DNA from: Typha latifolia
Lineage: Eukaryota; Streptophyta; Magnoliopsida; Poales; Typhaceae
NCBI GenBank assembly: GCA_019914945.1
Contig: CM034103.1
Span: 13,392,001-13,456,000, forward strand
Direction of reading: 5' to 3'
DNA: 64,000 nt
A program made the translations under genes and the position numbers. Positions 11,457 through 25,000 of the stretch are shown here, piece by piece. The stretch's first letter is position 1; every line of letters begins with the position of its first letter. Below the pieces are notes generated by a model. That model searched no databases and was not told the origin of the DNA. It saw only the letters and a program-made list of their open reading frames with translations.

Positions 11457-12600
11457 GGTTGATAAGTTGTGTGATAAGATATAACTTCTTAAATCACATA
11501 ACTAAAAGTTCACTTCCACTTGCGTTTGCTTTTGTTTTTACAAACGTAAAATTATAATATTGTTTCAATTAAATCGATACCGTTTGAATTTAAATTTAAA
11601 AACACTCTGTAGAATATAATATAAGCCCCGTTAACCAACAGGGGTACTATCCAATTTGACACACAGCTTGCATCTGTTACAAAGTTTGACTAGATCACTC
11701 ACCTAATAAGTGTTTGATTCTTTTCAGAGTGTGCTTTCATGTCTATCTAACTTGCATTTATTTGGTTTTGACTTTGACTAATAAAAATTCAGAAAGTATA
11801 CGAACCATTAAGAGTTGCAATTAATTCGAGAAATAGACATATTGCCACAATATTTCATAACAATTGACCATATCACTACCTGATGCTATGAAGTACTGAA
11901 AATTTTTCGAATAAAAAGGAAATATATGATCTTGATGTAATCTCAATAGACTTTAAAAGAGGATTATGAAGCAAGCAAGAGGTCAAAATATGATGCAGTG
12001 ACATCTTGTGTCCTCTTATATTTTGTGGTCTAAACACCTAAAATAAGATTAAAAAAAAATATGTGAAGCATGACAACAACCTTAGACCTACCACTTGACT
12101 CCACACAAGTGACACAAGCACACCCATGACATTGATGTCCAGCTTTGGCCATCACTCAGGAAAATACTTCCACGTTTTTGGACTTCAAATATAGGAGTAC
12201 ATTGTGTTAATCAATGAACAGGTCAATTACTTGAAGGCATAATATCTTCATTTAAACTGCACTGCAATTAAATTATAAGGAGCTCAAACTACCAAGGTGA
12301 AGATGTATCAATTAGTACACATAATTTGCAAGCATGATACGCAAACAGAACTCAAAATAGCTAGAAAGATCTGAACAGATATGTCCCTAACATCCAACCG
12401 CAAGTTACTGCAACTTCCTGACATCTGAGTATCAACATTTCAGAGAGAAGCATACAACTTGCAAGTTAAGAAAAGGTTTCAGTAATTAAGAAAGTTCACT
12501 GTTATCTAGTTACAGACAGATCCTTGTGCAATCAACACCATTTTTGAGGTAGGCTTATTCTTTATTTGTTAAGGGTCTGATAAACTTCAGTAACCCAAAT
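11457..12600. other. AT-rich intergenic sequence, no gene seen
   Basis: No coding signal, RNA gene or clear repeat was recognised. The right part (from about 12550) probably begins the 3' untranslated region of the myotubularin gene on the minus strand; an AATAAA on that strand lies near 12560. Confidence 0.45.
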
Positions 12601-13008
12601 AATTTAATCATAGTTCCTAAAGATCCACCGTTCGGTGGTCCGTCGAAGTCCAATAAATTTTCATGTTATGTACAACTGCCTACTAAACCTAATGTCTGTT
12701 AAAGATATGCCAATGTCTATGGTGAACAATATCTCAATGCCCTCAGCAGAGGTTGTATGCCCATGGCTGGAAATCCCTTCGAGGAACTTGCATTGTCAAG
12801 CTCCAACTGTTAATGTGGATATATGACAAGACATCAAGAAATCATCGCCATGGAGCACAAAATTATTATCTCTGGCTTCATCATTTATCATTCACATTGA
12901 TCAAATTAATCATCGCCAGATTGTACTGTAACCTGAAGATACCAAGCATCTGCAAATTCAATGACATCTACCAAGTGGGCTGCAAAGCTTTCTCCAAATA
13001 ATCTTTCC

Positions 13009-16000
13009 CTACTCTGCTTTAAAATAGCAATCATAAATAGATAGTCGGTCGAACGCGTCAAAATTTGCCTTCAACCCAATAAACTGGCTACCAAGCTGCG
13101 CACATTCTGCTTCTGGCCAGTTGCAACCTTCTCTTGTGCGGAAAGGACAAACGGATTCACACACTTCGCTGATTGAGTTACCAGAGAACAGGCTATCCTC
13201 AATAGCTGAAATTGCTACTGAGAGATCAGCTTTCTCATCACGTTGACTTCCAGCACCGGAATCTCTTTGAAAAGAATATGACAGCCCCTCTGTTTTGTTG
13301 AACAATGTGCTTCCTAGATCATGGTTTTCATTGCTTGAGAAATGAACCTTACATCCAAGAGACTCTATTGCCCTTCTTATGGCTAGACTCTCCCTGCGGG
13401 ATCTTTTAGCTGTGGCTAGGGCAGAATGATTGGCTTGTCTCTCCTTCTCTAATTCTTTGGCTAAAGCCTCTGCCTTCGTTTTGAGATCTCTGGCCATATT
13501 TTCCGCCATCTCCTTTTCCTGTAGATCACTCGCAAAAGAAAAACAACAATACTACATCAATGCAAAATTAGTTCAAATATTAAAACCTACAATACTTACT
13601 AATAGTATTTTTTTTCTTTTCACATGAAAGATCATGGTTGTAGTAAAAATTCAGTCAAAAGAACAAAGTTTAATGGAACAAATAGAGAATACCTTCAACG
13701 TTTCAGAATACTTATTGGACATAGCACGGCATTGAGATTCAAGCTCCCCACCTTGAGACTCTAAAGGACACGCCCACCGTAAATGAAACTGGGGCCAAAT
13801 TGTTGGAGCTAGTGCTGCAGCAGGAGGCAATAATGGACCATCGTGTTTCACTGGGTCATAGAATAGATTATAATGGACATGCAAGCTACCCCCAGAAGCA
13901 CGTAGATCATCTAAGTACATCCACAGGCACCCACAAGCATCTGCAATTCCAGATTGCTGCCTCTCCTTCTCACTAAATAGAGAACACCACTTAAAATCCA
14001 CAGTTAAGGAGTAAAAAATGAAGCGGGGGAAGAAAATAAAAAATAAAAAAAGAAAGTAAGAAGAATCAAAGAAGATTTTCCAACCAGACAGTCAAGATAT
14101 ACAGTAACTGAAGATAGAAGCATGAAACAGGAAAATAAGGGAAGAGAAGGCTCAGCAAAGACGAGATCCAAGGGATACGTTGGTTTGAAAAAAGACATGA
14201 CCGGATACCAATGCTTAAAGCACTGAATATCCATTAGCGCTGGTTCAACACTATGATATAAACCAAAGCTCAACGATCTAGGTAACATTTTTCTCAAAGA
14301 GCATCTGTAGTTCTTTTCTAGTGACTTTGGAGTAGAAACAAACAAAAGCAATCTCTACTTCCAAAGGGTGAAGAAATAATCAAAAAGAAATGAAGCATCC
14401 AGAAACAAGCTTAGCAATTTCTCTAGATGTGCAGAAATTACAGCTCACAGCACCAGCAAGCATCAGAGAATTACAGCATTCCACTGTTTCACCAAGGTGA
14501 CATTTCAAATGATACCCACAATGTAAATATTTCTATCAGCAGATGAAGATCGCATCTACTCCAGGCTCACGTCAAACTAAATATTGAGTTCATGAGAGTG
14601 GCATGCTTTCCCTATGTCACCTTGGTGAAACAGTGTCCACAGAAACTAACCAGAACTCTTAGAAAATACCTGTTGCATAAGAAGTTTCCAAAGCGGCACG
14701 ACAGAACACAATCCAGAAAATCAACTAAAAACGTCTGCAAATACAAACTAAAAAATAGTAAGGAAGATCGTCATCATAAACAACACACATAATTTTCTTA
14801 AAGATCATCAGACTTACTGAAGAGAACTCAAATGCGCAGGGGTACAAACGTAGCAAATGTGAAATGCAATCCACCCACTGGTAATCAAGAAAATTATAGA
14901 AATTAGAGAAAATAGAAGATTTAACCATAAAATACAAAAAGAAAAAAAAGGAAACCAACACTGGTGAAGGACTATAGTGGAAATATATTATATGGCTGAT
15001 ATGCTAACCAGGAAAGAAAATGCAAATAGAGAATATCTGATCGTAAAAAATGCACTAGCAGGATAAATTTCAGCAATGAGGACTCAGTGCAATGCATGCT
15101 TTCCCAGGCCCACATGAAACCCCAATGGAGAATGCCCCACACAAAGAATGGATAGTCTTGCCAAATAATGATGTGACAGACAAAAACCATTAAAGTACAG
15201 TAGGAAACTGCAGTTATATTTCTTTTAGATTTCGTCATTTTAATTACCCAAGTGGATGAAGATTGTGATGCAGGAGACTGACTGACTCAGGCGAAACCAG
15301 TTTCAACCCTAAGCATAAACTTTGAAACTAAACATCAAAATTGCATTACAAGAGGCAGAGTTCTTAAGTAATCCATAAGTTAATAAGTATGTCGCTGTAC
15401 TTCATAGAAAAAGATTCATCCAGGCCAGAAGATGAATATCAACAACTGAGAAAACATGCAAACCCTCAACGAGTCAAAAGTCAAAACAAGACTACCAGAT
15501 GCTAAAAGATGAGAAAAATCACATTAATTTGCAACTCAAAATCCTATCGTGTAAACCAGTTAACAGAAGTGAAACAAGAAGACTAATTGCTACTTGTTAT
15601 ATCCCAGTATTCCACAAAAACATAATAACACAAACTCACTCACTCAGCATGCTCACTTTGTTATAAAGTATAAGCAAAATCCAGTTAAGGTCGGTGTGTA
15701 AAACATTTACATATAATCATGATTGGCTCATATCCATATAAATGTTAGAACTCAATACTTGCTTAAAGAAGGATGAAGCTTCAAAAGGTCAATGCCAGTC
15801 TAAAAAAAATCTGACTTGACTTATTAAAAAAGACCATTCTACCAAAAGAGCAAGCAAACAATATGTAGCACTGAGATTAGGTATCCTACATCTTGGTGAA
15901 ATCAATAAAAGTCAAAGGTTCAGTAAAGTACTGACATACATGTCATAGATAATTAGATATTACTTTCCAGTAATAAACTAGCATCATACCTGAAGAAGTA

Positions 16001-19000
16001 TAGGAGAACTGTTATTTGATGCCTGTGCATGAGACAAACTACCAGGTGACGATGACAATCCTGGTCCTGAAACGCTCCGCATTGGTGAAGTAGATAGATT
16101 TCCAATAGAAGATTGCCTGGATAATTCTGAAGGCATATTGCTATTGTCTGATACTGTTGGAATTCCCATTCGTTCTGAAAAAGGATGACCAAATGCTAGC
16201 CAATCTTTCTCCACAAGAGCCTATAAGAGAGAAATATTACCTCTATTGTGCCTTGATAACAACAAATTAACAGGTATGCCCAAATTCATTACAATGACAA
16301 CCCACGGGCAAACACAAACACACAACAAGCTGACAAAGTCCCTCAGTCAAAGATCAATACCAGAAAAATGTATGTTCACAGTTTTACAGAAAATAAAACC
16401 CTTTTATAATCTCAGTGAGTCATCTGTCCTTGTGGAGATGAGAAAAAGATTAACACACTCATCTATCAAGCGATGCATATGCAAATTTTGCACTAAAGAA
16501 GCATCTAAATAATAAGTGAAATAACAACATACAGAAAAGAGAAAAAATGGAGATGCATGTCACATATGAATATGTCAAACATATTAAGTACATCTTCACC
16601 TAGAAACAGCTAAAAGCATAAATCCACTTTCACCTAGAAATTGTTCATTCTAAGAGCAGATCCCAGGGAAATCATTTCAGTAAATTAAAGTGAATCCCAT
16701 TGTCTTTGATGGAAAAAAATATCCAGAACAGAAGAACTGCTCAAGCTTTTGGTTTGCTCCCTCCTCCTTAAAGATGTGGCATGTTGTGGATCTGCCTTCA
16801 TGCAATACAAAAAGTAGCAAAGGAAAAGGAAATAGTAATACCATCCTTTTACTATTTCTCTAAGATGCAAAAAGGAATAATTTTTTACCAGGAAATGTAG
16901 CATTGTAAATCTCAGGGGCTATTTGCACAAAAGGAACTTATAAATTTTCAAAAGAGCAAGTTTAGGCCCTTGTGCACACTATATTATACAAAAGTGTGCA
17001 TCTAGTATAGAAAATGAAGGTACAGTTTCAAGAGTTCAATCTTACTATTACCAAAACCTAGGAGCTTTTCGGTGCAAATAATCCAAATCTTAGTCTTCCA
17101 AGAATTTGCACAAGACAAATATATCCTCAACATTAAAGGCTTTGAGGTTGGGTCAAGAAAAAAAATTAATAAAATAAAAACATGCAGAACCTCTGCACAA
17201 CAAAAATACTACCAACATAAGTCTCCATATACCTGAAATCCCTTAAACGTCCGGTAGTATGGGTCAAGCAATAAGCAAGCAAGTGAGACCAGTTGAGTTG
17301 TTCGATCCCATCCATCACTACAAAGTGAGAATCAAAATAGTTTCAACAAAAGAATATGAAAAAAGTTTGTCAAAATCTAAACCCTGAAGTTAATTCTAGT
17401 ATACTGCTAGCAAAGAGTAAGTGAATGTCCTATTTTTTTTTTTGAAATCTAAGTACATAGCATGGCAGGTAAATACTGTGTAACCAAGTAATCAAACAGT
17501 CAGATAACTTGTGAAAATAAACTGCATCACATCATGGCTAAGGTCTCTAAGAATTACAGGTGAAAGTTCAGCAGATCGGCAGTCAATGAAATCATAAACA
17601 AGCAGTACATCCTAACACATCGACCAAAATAGATCAAATTGATGCAGCTTAGGAAGATAATTCACTAAGTTCTGCACCACCTTCAACCGATAAGAGTGCA
17701 TAGTTCTGTCCTGGTTCTTTTGGAGTAGCCGATAAAATAAACAGGAAGAGAAACATCTATATTCACTTCTGAAGTCCAAAGTTTACAGAATTAAGGCCTA
17801 TTATTGCTGTGCATAGTATAAGATATCAAGGAAGTTAAGAGTGAAAGAGATCAAGATCAACCTATCAGGAAGAGACAACCCTATAAGTATCATGCAGTTC
17901 AGAAAAATACACTTCACAAGCAACTTCACAGACATCTATACCTTTATAGACTTAGTGGCTAATCCTCAATCTTCATGTCGAGAAGGTACATACCCTATAT
18001 AACCCATCAGCCTTTAAGATACCTACTTACTCCGCATACCTATAGACCTAAAATGCAGGAAACCAGTTTCTTTGGAAAAAAAAAAAGCTCACCCATTGAG
18101 ATTCCTCCTCCTTATCCAGTTCTCCGTTTGATTAGATATTTAATTTCTCAATTGGAAGTAGCTATTAATTTGAATATTTTAACAACTATTGTAACATGAC
18201 ATACAAATCAGTCATAAGATAAATGTCAGTAATTAAGACAAAACGAAACCTGCAATGTACAAGAACTGAGGCTGATTCTAGGGCGACACGGGCAGCAATC
18301 CAAGCAGAGCCAACCAGCACATTCTGAATATGGATTAACCAACCACTGACTCCTAGTGTTGCAACAGATGCTGACATGCTGCTCAAATTTCCCCCACCCC
18401 ATGTCCATCCACCAGTTCTCTGCCAAAGGATGACATGTCATGCTTTTCCACTAGAATTCCATAGAAGTATGAAGCCAACATTTCATAAATAAGTTTCAAG
18501 CTGATATTAAAAATGGAAGCAAGCATAAGCAGTTCCATCCAAACGAGAGAAAATGGATTTTATTAAAATGATAAAATGTAGCAGTGCCATATGTAAGTCC
18601 TAAACATAGAACTATAATATTTTACATTAAAGGATCTCATCCTTGTAGATTATATAACTATATAACCTAGTTCCGAAGATAGCTGTGCAACTTAAACAGA
18701 CATTAGTACGATATAGGAGTACAACGAAATTTATGAAACAAAAGCTAATCCCAAGCACTTTCATTTATTAACTACAGAAAGTCAAGGACTGCAAGAACAA
18801 TATACCAATAATGACACCTGATCATCCGTAAGAAACCCCAGTTTCATATCCTATGCCTCAGCTAAGCTCTGGTACTCATTATTCACTAACTATATCTTTA
18901 AAAGGTGGAAAGTGGCAATCTTGATTCTTGAAACACATTGGACTAATCCAACCCCAACATGCATTCATCTTATATCTGCCCATGTGGTAGAAAATTGTAA

Positions 19001-22000
19001 TGATACTCAAGATGAGTCAAAAGAAATGTCGAAAGGATAACTGTCAGGATCTGGCTTCCAAATTTCAAATTTTACACTGACTAATTCCAAGTTGAGTACC
19101 ACGAATTAAGACAGGGGTAAGGTTCTGGTTTTGCTTTATAAATTACAACTATAAACCAAAAATCGGTCGATCCAGACCCAAAACAAGTCTGGTTTGGATA
19201 GGCTGGTCTCGGCCAAAAATCAGCAATATCGTTGAAATTAGATTTTTTTTTTTTTTAAGATTCAAGTCAAGTCTATAATGTATCTAACTTAGAAGACACT
19301 AGTAATTGATATCCTCATCTGCCTGTTTTTTTTTCTTTTAGTTTTTACCTTCTATCTCTCACATCCACTCTCCTCTCACCCCTCACACTTTACTGAGCTC
19401 ATTCGGCGGCCAATCCGATGAACCTCTTCAACATCAGATGATTTCTTTTCTCATTTCTCATTTTTCTCTTTCTCACCCACTTTTTAATCTTTTTTTTTTC
19501 TTGCTGCCATCTTTCTCTTCACTGTTGTTTGGCAATAGTAACTTAAGAATATAAACTTTATCAAATTTAAGTCGAAATTTATTATAATTTTGTTTGAGTT
19601 TTTTCTTTAGTTTTTAGACTTCATATGTGACTAATTTTTCTTTTCTTAATTTTCTATTTTTCTTAATTTTTAGAATTTTTTTATTATTTTAAATTATATT
19701 AAGAATTTTATGTAATTAATATAGTCTATTCCGATATGGGCGACCGATACGACTAATATATATCATTTTTCTCGACAGCCAATTCTGATCCTGATACCAA
19801 GTTCCAGAGCATTTATTACAACCAACATATGGTTCCAAATCCAAAAACAAAGGCAAAGAGGGGGTTGCAATACGGCCCAAAGTTTTCTTAAATTTTACTA
19901 TATCAATTGTACGATGAACATTAGCACAAAACATATTGAAACAATAGAATGAAAAATTTTGGGATTCAAATAATGAAATAACATTTGGGAGGTTTAGGAA
20001 GGGTCTTTTCGAGTAACCAACATTTTATCTCCATAGAAAAAAAAAATCAGGGTGTTTCTTAATATAGTTGCTCACATTACTTATAAGGTTCTACATTATG
20101 GAAGAAAGAGTTGAACCCAGGTACATATTATCAATATTTGATAAATGAAAGAAGATTTTGGTCCAAAGTCCAAATACTGCTTTCTTTCATACATTATCTC
20201 TGATTTCTCTCTTATCCTCCTCAAGTGCACAATAATTACAACCAGATAATCATAAATCATAATACAACAAGATCAATAAACTAGGATCAACAATATAATA
20301 GGAAAACATCTTCAACTTTCCTGATGTTTTAAAAGCACAAAGAGTACCAATTTTAAAGGGGCTCTGTCTCTTGGTATAAATAACCCAAAGGAATGACTTT
20401 GCCCCCATGATAGTTTCAAGTATAATAAAGATAAGAACTATGAAGCCATATCATATTTAAAATTTTCCATAGGAATGAATAAAAGGGTGAAATTATTTGT
20501 TTAAAAACCATAACTCCATGTGATATATAGGCTTATTTTCATAAATTGCAACATACTAACATCTTAGCGGCGCAGGAGATAACTACAAGATCAATCATAG
20601 AGAAAGAGGGACAACAATTTGGAAACTCACCAAGAACGATGACATTCCATCTGATGAAGTCGTGCCATGAGTATCCACATACTCCCTGAGGCGATTGAGG
20701 CTCTCTCTCATGACATGGATATTTTCTATTCCGAGGAAGAAAACCTAGTTGACCCAAAACTAAATAAGATAATGGACAACAAATACAAATCACAAAGGAG
20801 ACTACAGTTAGATGTAAGAGATTAATCAATTGATGTAATTAACAGACCTCTGACTGGAAATAATTAGATGACGATTCTGAGCCACCTCCCTTTGCCCCAT
20901 TTGCTAATGCATTCTTTCTAGGCCTTGCATCAACAATGTAGAGCTTCCTGTACATATTGGGGACATCATATAATCATATAACATAGTGAACACAGATTGA
21001 GCGGAGAGGAAAAATAAGCTAGCATAGAAGTAATGCTTGTTTATGAGATGAAAATAGGAGCTTCTTCAAAAAGAATTGCAAAGATCTTAAGAATCCAATA
21101 GATAGCATTGACCCATACTTATCCAGGTTCCCAGTTTCGGCCGATCTCGAGTGGGATCAGCCGAAACGGATCGGGATCGGCCCCGATCCCAGCCGAAACC
21201 AGTTGGTTTGCTGGTTTCGGCTAGGGCTTCGGCCGAATCGGGTGGGAACGGGTCGGATCCGACCCGGATACATCAATAATTGATGTCCCCACCCCCCACC
21301 TGCCTCTCTCCATTTTCTCTCTCTCTTTCTCTCTTTTCCTCTCTTTTCTTTCTTTCTCTTTTCTTTCTTTCTCTCTTTCTCACGGATCTCTTATTCTCTT
21401 TCTCACCGGCGGTTGAGTAGTGAGTAGATCTCCGTCTCTCAGGTGACCTCGACCTCAGACGACGTTCTCCGATGAAGATTCGACGACCTTGAGTAAGTTT
21501 TTTTTCAATTTTTTTTTTCATTGTGCAGCAGCTGCACCTGCAGTAGGTGCTGCTACGCACCAGCAATTGTTGCAGCGGAGACTTCTCTGCCAGCAGAGCA
21601 GCAACAGAAGCAAAGCGGCAGCAGCAGCTTCTCTGCTGCAGCAGCATCTGGTGCTGCTTATGCAATTATGTCTCATAAATTTTAAATTATTTTATATTTT
21701 ATTTTGATTTTTGTTTATGTTTTTTAGTTGCAGAGCTAAAATATCAATGGCTCCAAAAGAGAAGTCAAATGATACCGATATTGGGTGGCAACATTGCAGC
21801 ACTATTGCACAAGATAAACGACGCGTTAAATGCAACTGGTGTAGAAAGAAAATAAGTGGCGGTGTCAGCCGTTTAAAAGAACATTTAGCTAGAAGACAAG
21901 GAAATGTAGCGGCTTGCACTCAAGTGTCTTTGGAAGTTAAAAAGCAGATGTTGGCTCATTTAATTGGCAAAAAGAAGGATAAACAATCTGCACAACAAAG

Positions 22001-25000
22001 AGTCAATAATTCGTGAAAAATTGATACATAATCTTGTACACATTGATGATGATATCAGTGAGCAAAGTAAGAAGGATGAGGAAGAAAGACAGATGAGGAG
22101 GGCAATGAAAGAGAGCAGAAATATGCATAGAGAAGAGGAAGAGATGAGAAGAAGCACTGATGGTAACTTTTAAAGATCTAGATCAGTTAATATACGAGGA
22201 GAGAGAGAATATAGGGGCAGCAGTTCTACCCATAAGACTCCTGGTGTTATAGCAGAGTCTGAAAATATTGGACCAATGGATACATATCTTAAGAAAAAAA
22301 AGAGGTCGTACACAGACTTCCATCAAGACAACTCTCAAAGGAATTAAAAATTGAAAGAAACACATTGGTAGAGCTATCTCTAAATTTTTCTTTTACAATC
22401 ATATTCCTTTCAATGTAGTTGATAGCCCTTACTATCACACTATATTGGATGCTATACAATCAGTAGGCCTGGTGTTCACCCTCCTAGTTCAAATGATATT
22501 GCTACTAAATATCGTGACTTAGAGGTAGATGAACTTCATACTTATATTGAGACATTTAAACGGTATTGGGATGAATTTGGTTGTACACTAATGTGTGATG
22601 GGTAGAGTACACAAAACAGAAGAAATATAATTAATTTCTTAGTGTACTCTGGCATGGGGACAATATTTTTGAAGTCTATGGATGCTACTGCTTATTTCAA
22701 AAATGCAAATTATATTTGTCAGTTGATGGATGAGGTGGTACAAAAAATTGGTGAATTATAAAGCTGCTAGAAATTTACTGATGATTAAAAAACCTCATTT
22801 ATATTAGACGTCATATGCTGCACATTGTATTGATCTGATGTTAGAGGATATTACAAAAGAGCCTGAAATTGACATGTCATATGTGAAGGTCAGAGGTTAA
22901 CAAATTTTATATATAACCATGGTTGGGTTCTTAATTTACTCAGGCAGATAACTAGTGGTATGGAGATCATCAGACCCGACGTTACTAGATTTGCCACTCA
23001 CTTTTTAGCATTGGAAAGCATCATGCGCTATAAGGATTATATTATGTAGATATTTACATCATAGGAGTTGTCTATGAAAATTAAGAATATAAAACCTAAA
23101 GATAAATTTTTAGGTGAAACTTTGAAAAATATGGCTCTTGGAAATACATTTTGGGATAATATTACAATTGTCACCGCAGTATTTGAGCCTCTTGTCAAAG
23201 TATTAAGCCTTGTAGACAGTGATAACAAATCTGAGATGGGATTCTTAAATATGAGGCAATGGACATAGCTAAACAATTAATAAAAAAAATGTGGGCCAAA
23301 GTTATAGAAAGTGGTGGAAGATGATTGATTCTAGATAGAACAAACAACTACATAGAGATATACACGCTGCTGTTAAGCATGCTTTTAAGTTTTAAGTTTT
23401 AATTTACTTTTATTTATGAATATTTAAAAATTTGAATGCTTACAAATTTTAAATTTCTACAGGGTATGTTTTTAATCCAAGATTTCAATTCTTTAAAAAT
23501 GTCAATAATGATAGTAAAGTCTTGTTAGAGGTTAGAAAGGTAATCAGCAAGCTTGAGCCCGATATTCATAAGCAAATCATGTGCGATAAAGAAGTGAGTT
23601 ATGATTCAATTAAATAATTTTATTATTATTTGTTTTAAGTTTTAACTTTCAATATAATCAATAAGCTAATAATATATTTCTAATTTCAGATGGAGAGATA
23701 TAGATTGAAAGCTGGGCAATTCAATAGTGCTAAAGTTGCTGCAGCTATATCTCATAACACTCTAACTTAATGGTGGTCTATTTATGGATAGGAGGAGGCA
23801 CCAAATTTGACGACAATAGCAAAGAAGATTTTAAGTCAAACTGTGTCTTCATCACAGTGTGAAAAATATTGGACTACTTTCTCCTTAATCCACACAAAAA
23901 CACACAACCGATTGACAATGGAAAGATTGGAGAAGTTAGTTTTTTATCATTATAATATGAGATTGAGGGAGAAATTTAAGAAAGGCAGAAAATGAACAAC
24001 TGATTGATTTAAATCATGTTTTTGATGAAGAAGACCCCTTGACTCCATGGATCAAAAAAATAGAGGACGGGTTATTAGATGACAGATAACTCATGGTTAG
24101 ATGAAATATTGGGAGAGACTACGACGAGGGCAGAGGCTGGTATGAGTCATTCAGCAACGAGAGATAGTATACCTACTAGTACCAGTCATAGTCCTGATGA
24201 TACATATGGTGGTGAGATCGTTCTATCTACATTTGTTGAGGAAAGTCAAAAAGGCATAAGAAGTGAAGATAGAGAAACTGAGGATATATATACATATCAG
24301 CGACGTCGTCATGAGATACATTTTGGTTCCTATGATTATGGTACATCGAGTATTTATTGTTTGGAGCCATCACAATATTCATATGCTAGTTATTATCCTC
24401 AGTATCATCAATATTCTCAGGCACAAGATCCAAATGCTGATTATTATCCTCCTCAAACGCAAGTCACACAACAAGATTCATACAATATAACTAGTATGAT
24501 GGAATCACTTTTTGGAGCATCAGGTCTCAGACATCAATATTTACAAACTTATGGTAATTATGATGATGAAGACTATAGAAATTTACGAGAACCAGCTCGG
24601 TATTCAACAAAGTTTTAAATTTTGAGTAAGTTAATACATTTTTTTAAGTTTTTAGACTTCATATATGAGTAATTTTTATTTTCTTATTTTGTCATTTTTT
24701 TCTAAATTTTTCTGCATTTTTCTGCATTTTTAAATAATATTTAGAATTTTATATAATTAAAAAATAGTTTGATCCGATACGAACGGCCGATACGTATCGT
24801 TTTTCTGGATGGCCGATACCGATCCCGATACTGGGAACCTTGCTATAGACCATATGCAAGAGATGTTAATTTAAAAAGGCAGAGTGATATAAGAGGTGCA
24901 GCACAAACAAAGGTTACCTTCGAGATCGATTAGTTTGCGTACATAGTGCAGCAACAAGCTTCTCATCTGCATCACTGCAAAAGAAATACGTCCAAGTCAC

